A stretch of DNA of 26,799 nucleotides from Acidobacteriota bacterium (GTDB lineage: Bacteria; Acidobacteriota; UBA6911; RPQK01): NCBI GenBank assembly GCA_003819755.1, contig RPQK01000012.1:1-26799 (forward strand), read 5' to 3'. Numbering within the stretch: position 1 is the first letter of the stretch; every line of letters starts with the position of its first letter. The translations under genes were made by a program, and so were the position numbers. This document shows positions 7,343 to 16,400 of the stretch, one piece after another. The notes under the pieces were generated by a model. The model was not told where the DNA came from and searched no databases. It saw only the letters and a list, made by a program, of their open reading frames with translations.

Positions 7343-9499
7343 CAGATCCACCGCCACCACCTCATGGTCCAGGACCGAGGGCACCGTCACCCTCAGTACC
7401 CCGTTGGCAACACTCGCGCGTGGCGTTCCTCCGGCTTTCAACAGCCGAACTTTGCCGACCTTGGCTCCCCCCGGCAGGCGCAGCTCCACCTCCTGCGCTC
7501 CCACCGGGATCAACTCCCGGAATGGCCCCTTCATGAGCATCGGGTTGGTGAAATTGACCAGGTGGACGGTCATCGAATCCTTCTGCCGCCAAACGGTGAC
7601 ATCCAGTATTCCAGGCCCCCTGACGGCGACGGGTCGCAGTTCTTCGATTGCCCAGTTGGCGACATTCGCAAACAGCCGGCCATGGTCGACTGCCAGGATT
7701 TGCCAAAAGATCCGGGTAATGTCCCAGGGGAAATAGGCGACCCTCCCTGACCCGATCTCGCGGAGATACAACTCCCGGATCGCAGTTTCCGGCACGCGCG
7801 GGAAGACGTCCTCCATGGGCAGATCCGGGTAAGACGGAACCAAAGTGAGAGGGGATGGGAAATCGACCTTGGGTTCAACTTCCAGCCGGAAGACGCCATT
7901 AATGATCCGCACCGCGTTTTCCAACCCCGTGAGAGTCGGGTGGAACTGCCCGTCCGCACTGCGCCGGATGCTCAGGTAGGAATTCCGCATAGGGCCATCC
8001 ATCCGGCCCCGGTAAGATACTCCGAACAGGTCGGCCAGTCCGAAGTCCTTGCGGGGATGGCCCCACTCATCGTAAAGCGACGTCTCGAACGTGGCCAAAA
8101 GGCTCCCGCCGGCCTTCACGTAGTCGCGCAACAGGTCGCACTGCTTATCGGACAAGGCGGCGATATTGGGGAGTATCAGGAGTTTGAAGCGCTCTATGTC
8201 CGACCGCTCGAGCTTTCCGTCGTGAACCATCTCGAACGGGATACGCTCCTCGATCAGGGCATGATACGCACCACGGGCGTGGTCCTCGACATTCTGATGT
8301 GGCTTGCCCTGATCATAGAATTCCCGTGTCTGCTCGGAGTAGACGAGGGCGACTCGCGCGGCGGAGCATTCGTTACGCATGTAACGCTCGTATGAATGGT
8401 GCCAGCGGTAGATCTCCTCGACAACGCTGAGCCAGCGCCGATCTATAGGTTTGGCGTTGAATTTGGTGATCCAGGGCCTCAGCCCGTTCGCGATGGCCTC
8501 CGCGACCCAGATCCGAATCTCTGCGGCGCTCTGAACCGAGTCCTTCCAGCGATACTGCTCCTCGAGGCCGACGCTGCAGATGCCGCCGACCGGCTTGCGC
8601 CCCATGACCGCCCGGAGTTCCTTGCCGTGCTTTCCGTTCAGCCACGGGCACGCCACGCCGCTTCGCCCCTGGCGGTCCTGAAACATAATATCGGCGAGCT
8701 CTCCGGTCGTCTTCAACTCGGGCGGGCCGTTGGGCACGCAACGGCAGTCCGGGTTGATCTTCCGGATCTCGGTGTCCCAAAGACGCCAGAGCTCCGTCAG
8801 GCGGGCTTGGCGCCAGATAGTCAGCTTTTGACGGGCCGTTTGGTCGGCGTCCGATGCGCGGGGGATATCCAGGCCGGACGCTTGCTTGAAGTTTTTCTGG
8901 CAGTGCTCGCAATAACAGGTTCCGTGGCCGGCCCACCGGTTTATGAAGATACCGTCGACCCGATAGAGGGACATGATTTCGCGATGCACTTCGGTCATGA
9001 ACTCGAAGTTGTAGGGGCCGAGCGCACAGGTGACCCATAGGTCGGGATTGGCCCAGTGGCGCCGCTTCTCGCCTTTCTCATCCACCGCAATCCAATCCGG
9101 ATGAGCGTCATAGACGTTTTGTCGCACCGCGTGTGGATCGGTCCGTGCCAGGATTACCATGCCGAGCTTGCGGCAGGCGCGGACCATATCGCCAAACGGG
9201 TCGGCGTCTTTCATCCAGGCGCTGCGGTAATGAAGGGGGATCTTCGTGGGGTAAAACGAGACGATGCCCCCCGCACTCAAGCAAACGCCTTGTGCGTGGG
9301 TCCGGGTGAAATAGTCCACCCAGAATCCCGGATCGTACTGACCGGGGTCATCCTCCACAAAGGCGAGCTGAACCCAACGCATTGGGCGGTCAAACAGGGG
9401 ATAGACCGACTCTGGGTTCGGGCAGCTGGGAGTCCTCGCATTCGCGCTGCGGGGGAGCAAAGATATTGCGGACAATTCGACAAACTCGCGGCGGTTCAT
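7331..9499 (-). CDS. Secreted glycoside-hydrolase-like protein with GH42-type trimerisation domain
   Basis: This 722-residue protein starts MNRREFVELSAISLLP, a twin-arginine-like export signal. The following region resembles the hypothetical glycosyl hydrolase (GHL6-type) TIM-barrel families: a barrel start around residues 40-75, DGIFINRW, and a CYCEHCQKNF metal-type Cys pair near 200. From about 380 to 560 there is a beta-galactosidase-trimerisation-like (flavodoxin-like) region, with ERIPFEMVHDGKLERSDIERFK and LRDYVKAGGSLLATFE. A beta-sandwich-like tail follows. These proteins are usually assigned to carbohydrate turnover in the periplasm or outside the cell; the substrate is unknown and no catalytic acid is assigned. 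The last four codons lie inside the palindrome arm. It is a single gene, converging on the ldhA-like gene. Confidence 0.8.
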   Translation of the reverse strand: MNRREFVELSAISLLPRSANARTPSCPNPESVYPLFDRPMRWVQLAFVEDDPGQYDPGFWVDYFTRTHAQGVCLSAGGIVSFYPTKIPLHYRSAWMKDADPFGDMVRACRKLGMVILARTDPHAVRQNVYDAHPDWIAVDEKGEKRRHWANPDLWVTCALGPYNFEFMTEVHREIMSLYRVDGIFINRWAGHGTCYCEHCQKNFKQASGLDIPRASDADQTARQKLTIWRQARLTELWRLWDTEIRKINPDCRCVPNGPPELKTTGELADIMFQDRQGRSGVACPWLNGKHGKELRAVMGRKPVGGICSVGLEEQYRWKDSVQSAAEIRIWVAEAIANGLRPWITKFNAKPIDRRWLSVVEEIYRWHHSYERYMRNECSAARVALVYSEQTREFYDQGKPHQNVEDHARGAYHALIEERIPFEMVHDGKLERSDIERFKLLILPNIAALSDKQCDLLRDYVKAGGSLLATFETSLYDEWGHPRKDFGLADLFGVSYRGRMDGPMRNSYLSIRRSADGQFHPTLTGLENAVRIINGVFRLEVEPKVDFPSPLTLVPSYPDLPMEDVFPRVPETAIRELYLREIGSGRVAYFPWDITRIFWQILAVDHGRLFANVANWAIEELRPVAVRGPGILDVTVWRQKDSMTVHLVNFTNPMLMKGPFRELIPVGAQEVELRLPGGAKVGKVRLLKAGGTPRASVANGVLRVTVPSVLDHEVVAVDLSRA

Positions 9500-9751
9500 G
9501 CGTAGAGCTTAACCATGGATGAGAATGGTGACAAGCCGAAACGCCGTGGACCCTTCCAGGGCGCATCGGGGGTGCTGAGAAGCGGCCTAAAGGGTTGAAA
9601 ACAGGTTAAATAAAAAGTTGAATCTTCCTTTTAAAAAAAACATATTTCCTGAGACCCGCGTAAACACTGGGTTTTGACAAAAGTGATATGACTTATGGTA
9701 AGCGAAAAAGTAAACATCGGTGCCGAGTTGCAATAGTAGTCACGAAGCTCC

Positions 9752-9781
9752 TTGCTCTGCGGCTTGGCGAATTAATAGAAT
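9752..9781 (+). promoter_or_regulatory. Candidate promoter for the Crp/Fnr regulator
   Basis: TTGCTC at 9752-9757 and TAGAAT at 9776-9781 are spaced 18 nt, about 25 bp upstream of the start codon. This is a pattern match only. Confidence 0.35.
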
Positions 9782-9792
9782 AATGTACATGT

Positions 9793-9800
9793 GGGGGGGG
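9793..9800 (+). promoter_or_regulatory. Eight-G homopolymer in ribosome-binding position
   Basis: Eight consecutive G bases end 5 nt before the ATG at 9806, where a Shine-Dalgarno sequence should be, and no other purine-rich SD is present. Such a tract could pair with the 16S tail but is prone to slippage, which would alter spacing without changing the protein. Confidence 0.6.
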
Positions 9801-9805
9801 ATTGA

Positions 9806-10540
9806 ATGGTAGCGACGTCTGATAGTTCTGCGTCTTGCGCTCATTGCCGTTTCCCGGGGCGTTGCCCCCTGGCGGCCATCCCGGGTCTGTTGGCCCGCAC
9901 TCAGCGGTCACTGGAGTGGCGGTATTACGGACGAAATTGTGTCGTTTTTCGCCAGAACCAACCTGCCACGGGAGTCCTCTTGATTCACTCCGGCTGGCTG
10001 CGACTCTACTTTGCCGGCCCTGGCGGCAAAAGGGTTTCGGTGGGCGTTGCCGGGCCCGGTTCTGTACTGGGAGTGGGTGAGATCGTCAGCAGCACCGGGA
10101 ATGTGCTCACCGCCGAGACCGGCGAAGAGACTGAACTGGAATTCCTGGCTGCCGAGCACCTTCATGAATGCCTTAAAGAAAATCCCGGGCTGGGTGTCGA
10201 GCTGCTCCAGGTGGTCGTACAACAAACGCGCGGCCTGCTGACGCAGATTCTGGGCTCCAGCCGCAGCTCGGCTGATCGACGGCTGTGGAGAATGCTCGTT
10301 GACCTGAGCAAGTCGTCCGGCCACATCCACAACGGGGCAGAGGTAAGGCTCCAAATCTCGATTCAAGACCTCTCGGACCAGATCGGCTGCACTCGACAGT
10401 GGACCTCCAAGCTTCTCAGCGATTTTGAAGAGAAGGGCTGGATTCGGCGGACGGCAGGGTGGATCATCCTCCGATCTGACAGGGTCAACAAGACTGCTGG
10501 CAAATCCCGAAAGGTTGTACCAATAGCATCGGCCCGGTAG
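9806..10540 (+). CDS. Crp/Fnr-family transcription regulator with FNR-like cysteine motif
   Basis: This 244-residue protein has an N-terminal Cys cluster (C11, C14, C20; CX2CX5C, the spacing of E. coli FNR's N-terminal [4Fe-4S] ligands). A cyclic-nucleotide-binding-type beta-roll follows at about 35-120, a dimerisation helix at about 125-150, and a Crp-type winged helix at about 180-215 (ISIQDLSDQIGCTRQWTSKLL). Further cysteines are C45, C122 and C195. C122 is about ten residues beyond the place that aligns with FNR Cys122, so the fourth ligand is uncertain. An oxygen- or redox-sensing role is inferred from the motif. It converges on a paralogue lacking the DNA-binding domain. Translation start is the ATG after a G8 tract. 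Confidence 0.92.
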   Translation: MVATSDSSASCAHCRFPGRCPLAAIPGLLARTQRSLEWRYYGRNCVVFRQNQPATGVLLIHSGWLRLYFAGPGGKRVSVGVAGPGSVLGVGEIVSSTGNVLTAETGEETELEFLAAEHLHECLKENPGLGVELLQVVVQQTRGLLTQILGSSRSSADRRLWRMLVDLSKSSGHIHNGAEVRLQISIQDLSDQIGCTRQWTSKLLSDFEEKGWIRRTAGWIILRSDRVNKTAGKSRKVVPIASAR

Positions 10541-10544
10541 CGAC

Positions 10545-10784
10545 CGCTAAGTTGAACCCAGGAGAGCCTGCAAAATCGCGGGTGCGGGGAGCTTTTATCG
10601 TGGCCGGACTCTCCAGAGTCCGGCAGCCGGACAAGGTCCGGCGAGAATGGACGAACAGCAATTAGGCGGAAGGTGTTTGTCTCCGCCGGGGCTTAGGCCC
10701 GGCTGCCGGACTCTGGAGAGTCCGGCCACGATAAAAGCTCCCCGCACCCGCGATTTTGCCGGCTCTCCCAGGTTCCACTTAGCG
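10545..10784. repeat. Inverted repeat, 86-bp arms, 68-nt loop, between convergent regulators
   Basis: The arms at 10545-10630 and 10699-10784 differ at four positions, all in the outer part. Each arm contains its own smaller palindrome (GGACTCTCCAGAGTCC). It begins five bases after the stop of the Crp/Fnr gene and fills nearly all of the 298-nt space to the opposing gene. A segment with clear similarity to the inner arm occurs in the cusB coding sequence at 16799-16855. Confidence 0.95.
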
Positions 10785-10806
10785 TGTATGCCTTTGACCC
10801 GCCACC

Positions 10807-10830
10807 TTGTCAGTTTGTCAGTTTGTCAGT
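10807..10830. repeat. Three perfect tandem copies of TTGTCAGT
   Basis: Three 8-bp units lie end to end, directly followed by T and C runs. The array lies 8 bp beyond the stop codon of the short minus-strand gene. An 8-bp period would shift frame with each gain or loss, but no gene spans it. Confidence 0.85.
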
Positions 10831-10838
10831 TTTCCCCC

Positions 10839-11282
10839 CTACCACCTCGCCCGCAACATCTGGGCGATCAGCTCATTACTGCGCTGCGCAACAGTGGCGA
10901 GCAGGGGAGGGACGACTTCCGGATACGACGAGAGGAGTGAAAGCAACGACTCCTTCGCCAGGAATTCCAGCTCGGTTTCTTCCTCCGTCTCAGCGGTGTA
11001 AAGATACGACGAGGATTCGAGCGTTTCTCCGGCGCCCAGGATCCATCCGGCGACGGCATTCCCGAGGTGAGTTTTCTTTCCCTTCGCCTCGATATAGAGT
11101 CCCAGCCGCCCGGCCTGAACGAGGTACAAACCTTCCGCCGGCTGATTGTGCTTGAAAACAGTATAGTTTGCGCTGTACCAACGCCATTCTATGAGCGCCT
11201 GGATCTTCTCGAAGAGCAGCTCCGGAATCCGAAACGGACATTGCTTTGGGATGCGGCAACGCCGACACCTACCGGATTGCAT
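10839..11282 (-). CDS. Stand-alone cyclic-nucleotide-binding-like sensor domain with CX2CX5C, no HTH
   Basis: This 147-residue protein is clearly paralogous to the N-terminal part of the Crp/Fnr protein at 9806-10540. Shared blocks are the Cys cluster (C6, C9, C15), EWR.Y, NQPA.G, LG.GE and TAET.EETELEFLA. It stops after the dimerisation helix (ELIAQMLRARW), exactly where the winged helix should begin, and no HTH remnant follows the TAG. It has only the three N-terminal cysteines. It may be a metal or Fe-S protein, a dimer partner that poisons or tunes the full regulator, or a decaying truncated gene. The ATG at 11282 has only a weak AAGGG upstream. It lies 64 nt after the protease gene on the same strand. 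Confidence 0.8.
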   Translation of the reverse strand: MQSGRCRRCRIPKQCPFRIPELLFEKIQALIEWRWYSANYTVFKHNQPAEGLYLVQAGRLGLYIEAKGKKTHLGNAVAGWILGAGETLESSSYLYTAETEEETELEFLAKESLLSLLSSYPEVVPPLLATVAQRSNELIAQMLRARW

Positions 11283-11303
11283 AATCTAAGAACCCTTCGT
11301 CTG

Positions 11304-11321
11304 CTGCAGAATTGTCTGCAG
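11304..11321. promoter_or_regulatory. CTGCAG-N6-CTGCAG dyad upstream of the sensor-domain gene
   Basis: Two perfect CTGCAG hexamers are separated by six bases, 22-39 nt upstream of the ATG at 11282. It could be an operator or a short hairpin in the leader; no protein is assigned. Confidence 0.35.
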
Positions 11322-11346
11322 GCAAGTTGGCCGTTAGCCATTCACC

Positions 11347-13311
11347 CTATCTCACAATTGTTATCCTAACCGTGGCGGCGTTAGACGCCGCTGATCCAAT
11401 GTTCTTCACGGTATACGAAAAAGTATCGATCCCCCGAAAGTTCTTTGGTGCTGCGTAGAATATGGTTCCGTCGCCGACGCTGTAGACCGTCGCGCTCTGG
11501 GCGGAGGCTGAGACGATCGTGACCGTCGCCGGTTCGATTGTCCCGGTACCGGCGATGTCGTTGCCGAGGACGTTTATGACGACTTCGCTGTTTCTTCTGA
11601 CGACCGCGGAATCGTCGACCGCGATCGGGGGCGCAACGACAGGCAATTGGACGGTGACGGTAACGGTTGCGATGTTCGAAACCGCGCCCGCCGCGTCTTT
11701 GGCGCGATACGTGAACTGATCAGTGGTTATGCCTGCGGCGGGGGCATAGGTAAAGGTCTGATCAACGTTCTTCACGACTCTCCCGTAAGAAGGGAGCGCG
11801 GCCAATTCCGCCGTCAAAGCGGTTCCTTCGGGATCAGTGTCGTTGGCCAGCACGTTGATTCGGACGGCGGTGTTTGCCTGTGTGGCCGCTGAATCATGGT
11901 TCGCCACCGGCGGTGCGTTGGGTGGCGGTGGTGGTGGCGGCTCAGGCGTGGGCGGAGGGTCGGAGGGCCCCTCGGGAGGCAGCGTTCGCAACAGCAACCG
12001 GGCGGAATCCAGATTAACGAGGCCGTAGCCGTAACTGTCGTCCGGCCCGGCTGTACCCAAATCGGCAGCCGATTCCCGAAGGACGCGTTCCAACTGGTCT
12101 ACTGTGGCGGTCGGGGTGTCGGCCTTCAGCAACGCCATTGCTCCGGCTATCTGAGGAGAGGCGAAGGAGGTGCCGTTCACCGTCACATAGCTGTTGGGAA
12201 AAACGCCCTCGAAGGTCCGGTCAGTTGTCCGCACCGCCACTCCCGGGGCGACGACAGCCGGAAAGACGGCTCCGGTCGGATCACAGGCCCCTGGGCCGCG
12301 GCTGCTGAATAGCGCTATCGTCTGAGTGGAGTCAACGGCTCCGACCGCGAATGCCCCCACGTTGTTGGCTGGCGACGTGCTCGTATAGCGCCGGGGGCCC
12401 TGGTTGCCGGCCCCAAAGACCACCGCGATGCCGGCAGCTTTCAGTGCCTGAATATCGGGCTGGAATTCAAAAATGCAGCCGCTGGAGCTTCCCGCCTGCC
12501 AGGAATTGTTTACTACGTCAGGCGCGTCGTCGGTGCTCGGTTGCCCGTCCGGGTCCAACAGCCATTGAAAAGCCTGGTGGATGGCGGCGTACGTGGAGTA
12601 CCCGGAGTCATTGAAGATCTTTGCCGCAATCCACTGAGCGCCCGGGGCTACTCCGACGGCCGTTCCGCTGGAGCTGCCGCCGACGATCAGGCCGGCGACC
12701 TGGGTCCCGTGCCCATTGGCATCGAAAGGCAGACTGTGCTGTCCGTGCGGATCGAACCAGCTATTGGCGCCCCCGCGCCACCGCGCCTTCAGGTCAGGGT
12801 GATAGGCGTCGACTCCGGTATCGAGGACCGCGACCACCGTGCCCTGGCCGTTAATCCCGGCCGACCAGAGCTTGGCAGCCCCGATCATCTCGACATTCCA
12901 TGCAGCGGCGGCCCCGGCGGCGACAGAGCTCACCGGCGCATTCACGACCTCGTCCAACGTGACACTCTGAACTTCAGGCAACTGCAAAAGGTCAGAAATG
13001 ACATCTATCGGCGCCGTCACGCACAGGCCGTTGATCAGCCACAGCTCGGCTACATCATTGACGCTCCGCGACCGGAGAAGCGAGCGGGCGCTTGCTTGCA
13101 CGGTCTGGCTGTCAGTCTGCAGAGCCAACTTCAGCCTGGCTCGGGCAAGGGCCTGGGGCAGCCCGGGTACGACGACTTTCGCCGGATCGAGCGCCGTCCG
13201 GAAACGGACGATGACCGACAACTCCTTCGATTGAGCAAACACCGGACTGGAAGATACGGGCGTTCCCACTATCACCAAAACAAGGGCGAGGACGCGCTTT
13301 ATATAAATCAT
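11347..13311 (-). CDS. Secreted subtilisin-like serine protease (S8) with two C-terminal Ig/cadherin-like domains
   Basis: This 654-residue protein has a Sec signal ending near PVFAQ (residue 27). A propeptide-like region (about 28-125, inhibitor-I9-like) precedes the S8 catalytic domain. The triad is visible: D164 (AVLDTGVD), H201 (NGHGTQVAG) and S382 (NGTSFASPQIAG), with oxyanion-hole N303 (GAGNQGP). A proline-rich linker follows at about 445-468. Two tandem Ig/cadherin-like repeats come next, each with a VLxNDxxG-type motif and an F(S/T)Y(R/T) strand (about 468-555 and 556-654). Such tails usually bind surfaces or other proteins. All catalytic residues are present, so activity is expected; the substrate is unknown. 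The gene is transcribed toward the short sensor-domain gene. Confidence 0.93.
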   Translation of the reverse strand: MIYIKRVLALVLVIVGTPVSSSPVFAQSKELSVIVRFRTALDPAKVVVPGLPQALARARLKLALQTDSQTVQASARSLLRSRSVNDVAELWLINGLCVTAPIDVISDLLQLPEVQSVTLDEVVNAPVSSVAAGAAAAWNVEMIGAAKLWSAGINGQGTVVAVLDTGVDAYHPDLKARWRGGANSWFDPHGQHSLPFDANGHGTQVAGLIVGGSSSGTAVGVAPGAQWIAAKIFNDSGYSTYAAIHQAFQWLLDPDGQPSTDDAPDVVNNSWQAGSSSGCIFEFQPDIQALKAAGIAVVFGAGNQGPRRYTSTSPANNVGAFAVGAVDSTQTIALFSSRGPGACDPTGAVFPAVVAPGVAVRTTDRTFEGVFPNSYVTVNGTSFASPQIAGAMALLKADTPTATVDQLERVLRESAADLGTAGPDDSYGYGLVNLDSARLLLRTLPPEGPSDPPPTPEPPPPPPPNAPPVANHDSAATQANTAVRINVLANDTDPEGTALTAELAALPSYGRVVKNVDQTFTYAPAAGITTDQFTYRAKDAAGAVSNIATVTVTVQLPVVAPPIAVDDSAVVRRNSEVVINVLGNDIAGTGTIEPATVTIVSASAQSATVYSVGDGTIFYAAPKNFRGIDTFSYTVKNIGSAASNAATVRITIVR

Positions 13312-13350
13312 GGCAAGACCTCGGGCGGGTTAAGAACGCTGGGTGGGTGT

Positions 13351-13446
13351 GAAAATTCGTTTGTAATGCCGCCTTTAGGCGGGCTTTTCCGTGCTGAAAG
13401 CACGGTCAAAAAGCCCGCCTAAAGGCGGTACTACAAACAAATTTCC
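13351..13446. repeat. Inverted repeat between protease and cusA
   Basis: Imperfect arms cover 13351-13388 and about 13409-13446, built around CCGCCTTTAGGCGG, with an inner CCGTGCT-GAA-AGCACGG hairpin and a 3-nt bulge. Each arm is itself palindromic. It lies 24 bp past the cusA stop and about 40 bp upstream of the protease start, so it may end cus transcription and precede the protease promoter. Confidence 0.9.
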
Positions 13447-13470
13447 AAACGCCCTACGTTGAAAGCCCTT

Positions 13471-16400
13471 CTAATCAATCGCCTCCGGCACCGGTTCTAA
13501 GAGCGCGGCGGCGTTACCTTTGTTCATTTCAAAATTCCACTTCCAGATCTCGTAGATCGCCGGGTAGACGACCAATTCGAGCAGGAACGACGTCAATATC
13601 CCCCCGATCACCGGAGCCGCGATCCGTTTCATTACATCGGATCCCGTCCCCGTGGCCCAGAGGATAGGCGCGAGCCCAATAAAGGTGGTCGCGACGGTCA
13701 TGAACTTTGGACGAATCCGCCTGGCCGCCCCGTGGCGGATGGCCGCCCTCAGGTCATCCAAGGTACGGAGAGCCCCATTCTTCTTCGCGTCAGCGTAAGC
13801 GAGATCGAGGTAAAGAAGCATGAACACGCCGGTCTCAGCGTCCACGCCGAGAAGGGCGATCAGCCCCACCCAAACCCCGATACTCATGTTGTAATCAAGC
13901 AGATACAAAAACCAAATGGCTCCGATTGCGGAGAACGGGACAGCCAGCAGCACGATCATTGTCTTGGTGATCGAGCGGGTGTTCAGATAGAGCAGGAACA
14001 GGATCAGGAACAGGGTGAGCGGAATGACGATGAGCAGCTTTTCCTTCACCCGCTGCATGGCCTCGTATTGGCCGCTCCACAGTATCGAGTAGCCGGGAGG
14101 GAGGGGGACTGACTGTTTAAGCACGCCGGCCGCTTCGTCGATGTAACTGTCGACGTCACGTCCGGCGATATCGATGTAAACATAACCGGTCAGAAGCCCG
14201 TCTTCATTACGAATCATTGACGGCCCGGTGGCCGCCTTGATCTGAGCGAGTTGGGAGACCGGGATTTGTCGCTGGCCCTCGGCGGCAGGTACGAGCACAC
14301 GGGACAGGGCCCCGATATCGGAGCGGAAGTCGCGCATGTACCGCACGTTGACCGGGTAACGCTCCCGTCCCTCAACAGTCGTCGTGATGTTCTCGCCCCC
14401 GATCGCGCTCAAGATCACGGACTGGGCCTCGTCGATACTGAGCCCGTACCGCGCAAGCGCCTCCCGGTTCCAGGCGAAGTCGAGGAAGTATCCGCCGCCG
14501 GTCCGCTCGGCGAAAACGTTACGTGTCCCCTTCACGGACTCGAGCTTCTTCTCGACCTCGGCTCCGATTTTTTCAATGACGGCAAGGTCCGTACCGGCGA
14601 TTTTCAGGCCGACCGGCGTACGCATGCCGGTGCTGAGCATCTCGATTCGCGCCTTGATCGGCATGGTCCAGGCGTTGGAAATGCCGGGTAACTGCAGGGC
14701 GGCGTTCAGCTGATCGACTAATTCCTCCTGCGAGATGTGATCCGGAGTGATGTGCCGGAAGACCTTTTTGGCCCATTCAGGCGCCCATCCGGAGTACCAG
14801 GTGTCGACCTTGCGCCATTCGGACTTGGGTTTGAGAGTAATGACGGTCTCGAGCATCGAGAGCGGCGCCGGGTCGGTCGACGTCAGGGCCCGGCCGGCCT
14901 TGCCCAGCACGCGGTCGACTTCCGGAAACTGCTTAATGATACGGTCGGTAACCTGAAGGAGCCGCTGCGCCTCTCCGATTGAAATTCCGGGCATGGTGGA
15001 GGGCATGTACAGCAGCGACCCTTCTTCGAGAGGCGGCATGAACTCCGATCCCAGCTGCTGATACACCGGGATGGTGACCAGAACCATAACCGCTGCGCCC
15101 GCGATTACCGCCCACTTCCACCGTAGCGACCAGTCGACGACGGGTTCGTAGAGTCGGATCAGCAGGCGGCTGATCGGATGCTTGTCCTCCTGGTGGATCT
15201 TGCCGACAACGATGGCGTTGGTGATCCTGGCCAGCCAGAAAGGCCGGAAGTTGAAGTTCCTGACGTGCGTGAAGACCAGCCGGAGCGCCGGGTCCAGGGT
15301 GATGGCGAGAAAAGCCGCCACGATCATCGAGAGGTTCTTCGTGTAGGCAAGCGGTTTAAACATCCGCCCTTCCTGAGCTTCGAGAGTCAGGATCGGGAGA
15401 AATGAGACGGCAATAACCAGGAGGGCGAAAAAGCTCGGCCCAGCCACTTCCTTTACCGCCTGCACGACCACTTCGCGGTAGTCGCCCTTCTGCCCCGTCC
15501 GGTGCCACTCCTCGAGCTTCTTGTGAGTCTGCTCGACCACCACGATGGCCGCGTCCATGAGCTCGCCGATTGCGATTGCGATCCCGGCCAGCGACATGAT
15601 GTTCGCGGTGACGCCCATCATGCGAAACGGGATGAACGAGATGAGAACCGCGATGGGCAGAGTGATAACCGGAATCAGGATGCTCGGTATGTGCCAGAGG
15701 AAGAGCAGGACAATGACGACAACGGTCAGCATGATCTCGACGAGCGTCCACTTCACGTTGTCGATCGAGCGCTCGATCAGCTCCGAACGGTCATAGATCG
15801 GAAGGACCTTGACGCCGGACGGGAGGCCCGGCTCAATCTGGGCGATCTTGGTTTTCACCCGGCTGATGACATCAAGCGCGTTCTCGCCTTGACGCATGAT
15901 CACGATGCCGGAGACGACGTCGCCGGTTCCGTCCAGATCGGCGACTCCGCGCCGCAAATCCGGCCCCTGCACCACCTGCCCGATGTCCCTGACCCGGATC
16001 GGAGTTCCGGTATCGCTGGCCACGAGCACGATGTTCTCGAGGTCGGAAATGGACCGGGCGTAACCGAGGCCACGGATCATGTATTCCGTGCCGCCGAAGT
16101 CGATCAGCCGGCCGCCGACATCGTTGTTGCCCTGGCGGACAGCGTCAACCACGCGGTTGATCGAGATTCCGTACGCGCGCAGCCGGTTGGGATCGACGTT
16201 CAACTGGTACTGTTTGCTGAAACCGCCGATTGGCGCCACTTCAGCGACGCCGGGAACCGATTTCAGGTGATAGCGCAAATACCAGTCCTGGGCGGAGCGC
16301 AGTTCGGCGAGGCTGTGCTGCTTCGATTCATCGACCAGCACGTATTGGAAGACCCAGCCCAGCCCGGTCGCGTCCGGGCCCAGCTCGGTCTCGACTTCTT

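Larger units (their letters stand above)
9500..9805. other. Divergent intergenic region, AT-rich, no gene seen
   Basis: This 306-nt spacer separates the divergent hydrolase-like gene and the Crp/Fnr regulator. It is clearly more AT-rich than its surroundings, with A/T runs around 9605-9650, as expected for a promoter region. No convincing open frame, palindrome or RNA gene is visible. Candidate promoter elements for the regulator lie at 9752-9781. Confidence 0.6.

Noticed and set aside
7079..7750. Long plus-strand open frame across the ldhA end, palindrome and hydrolase 3' end
   Set aside because: It reads through the 87-bp palindrome and antisense to a well-supported gene; the peptide is repeat-derived.
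9660..9710. FNR/CRP binding box upstream of the regulator
   Set aside because: TTGACAAAAGTGATATGAC lacks the TTGAT-N4-ATCAA symmetry.
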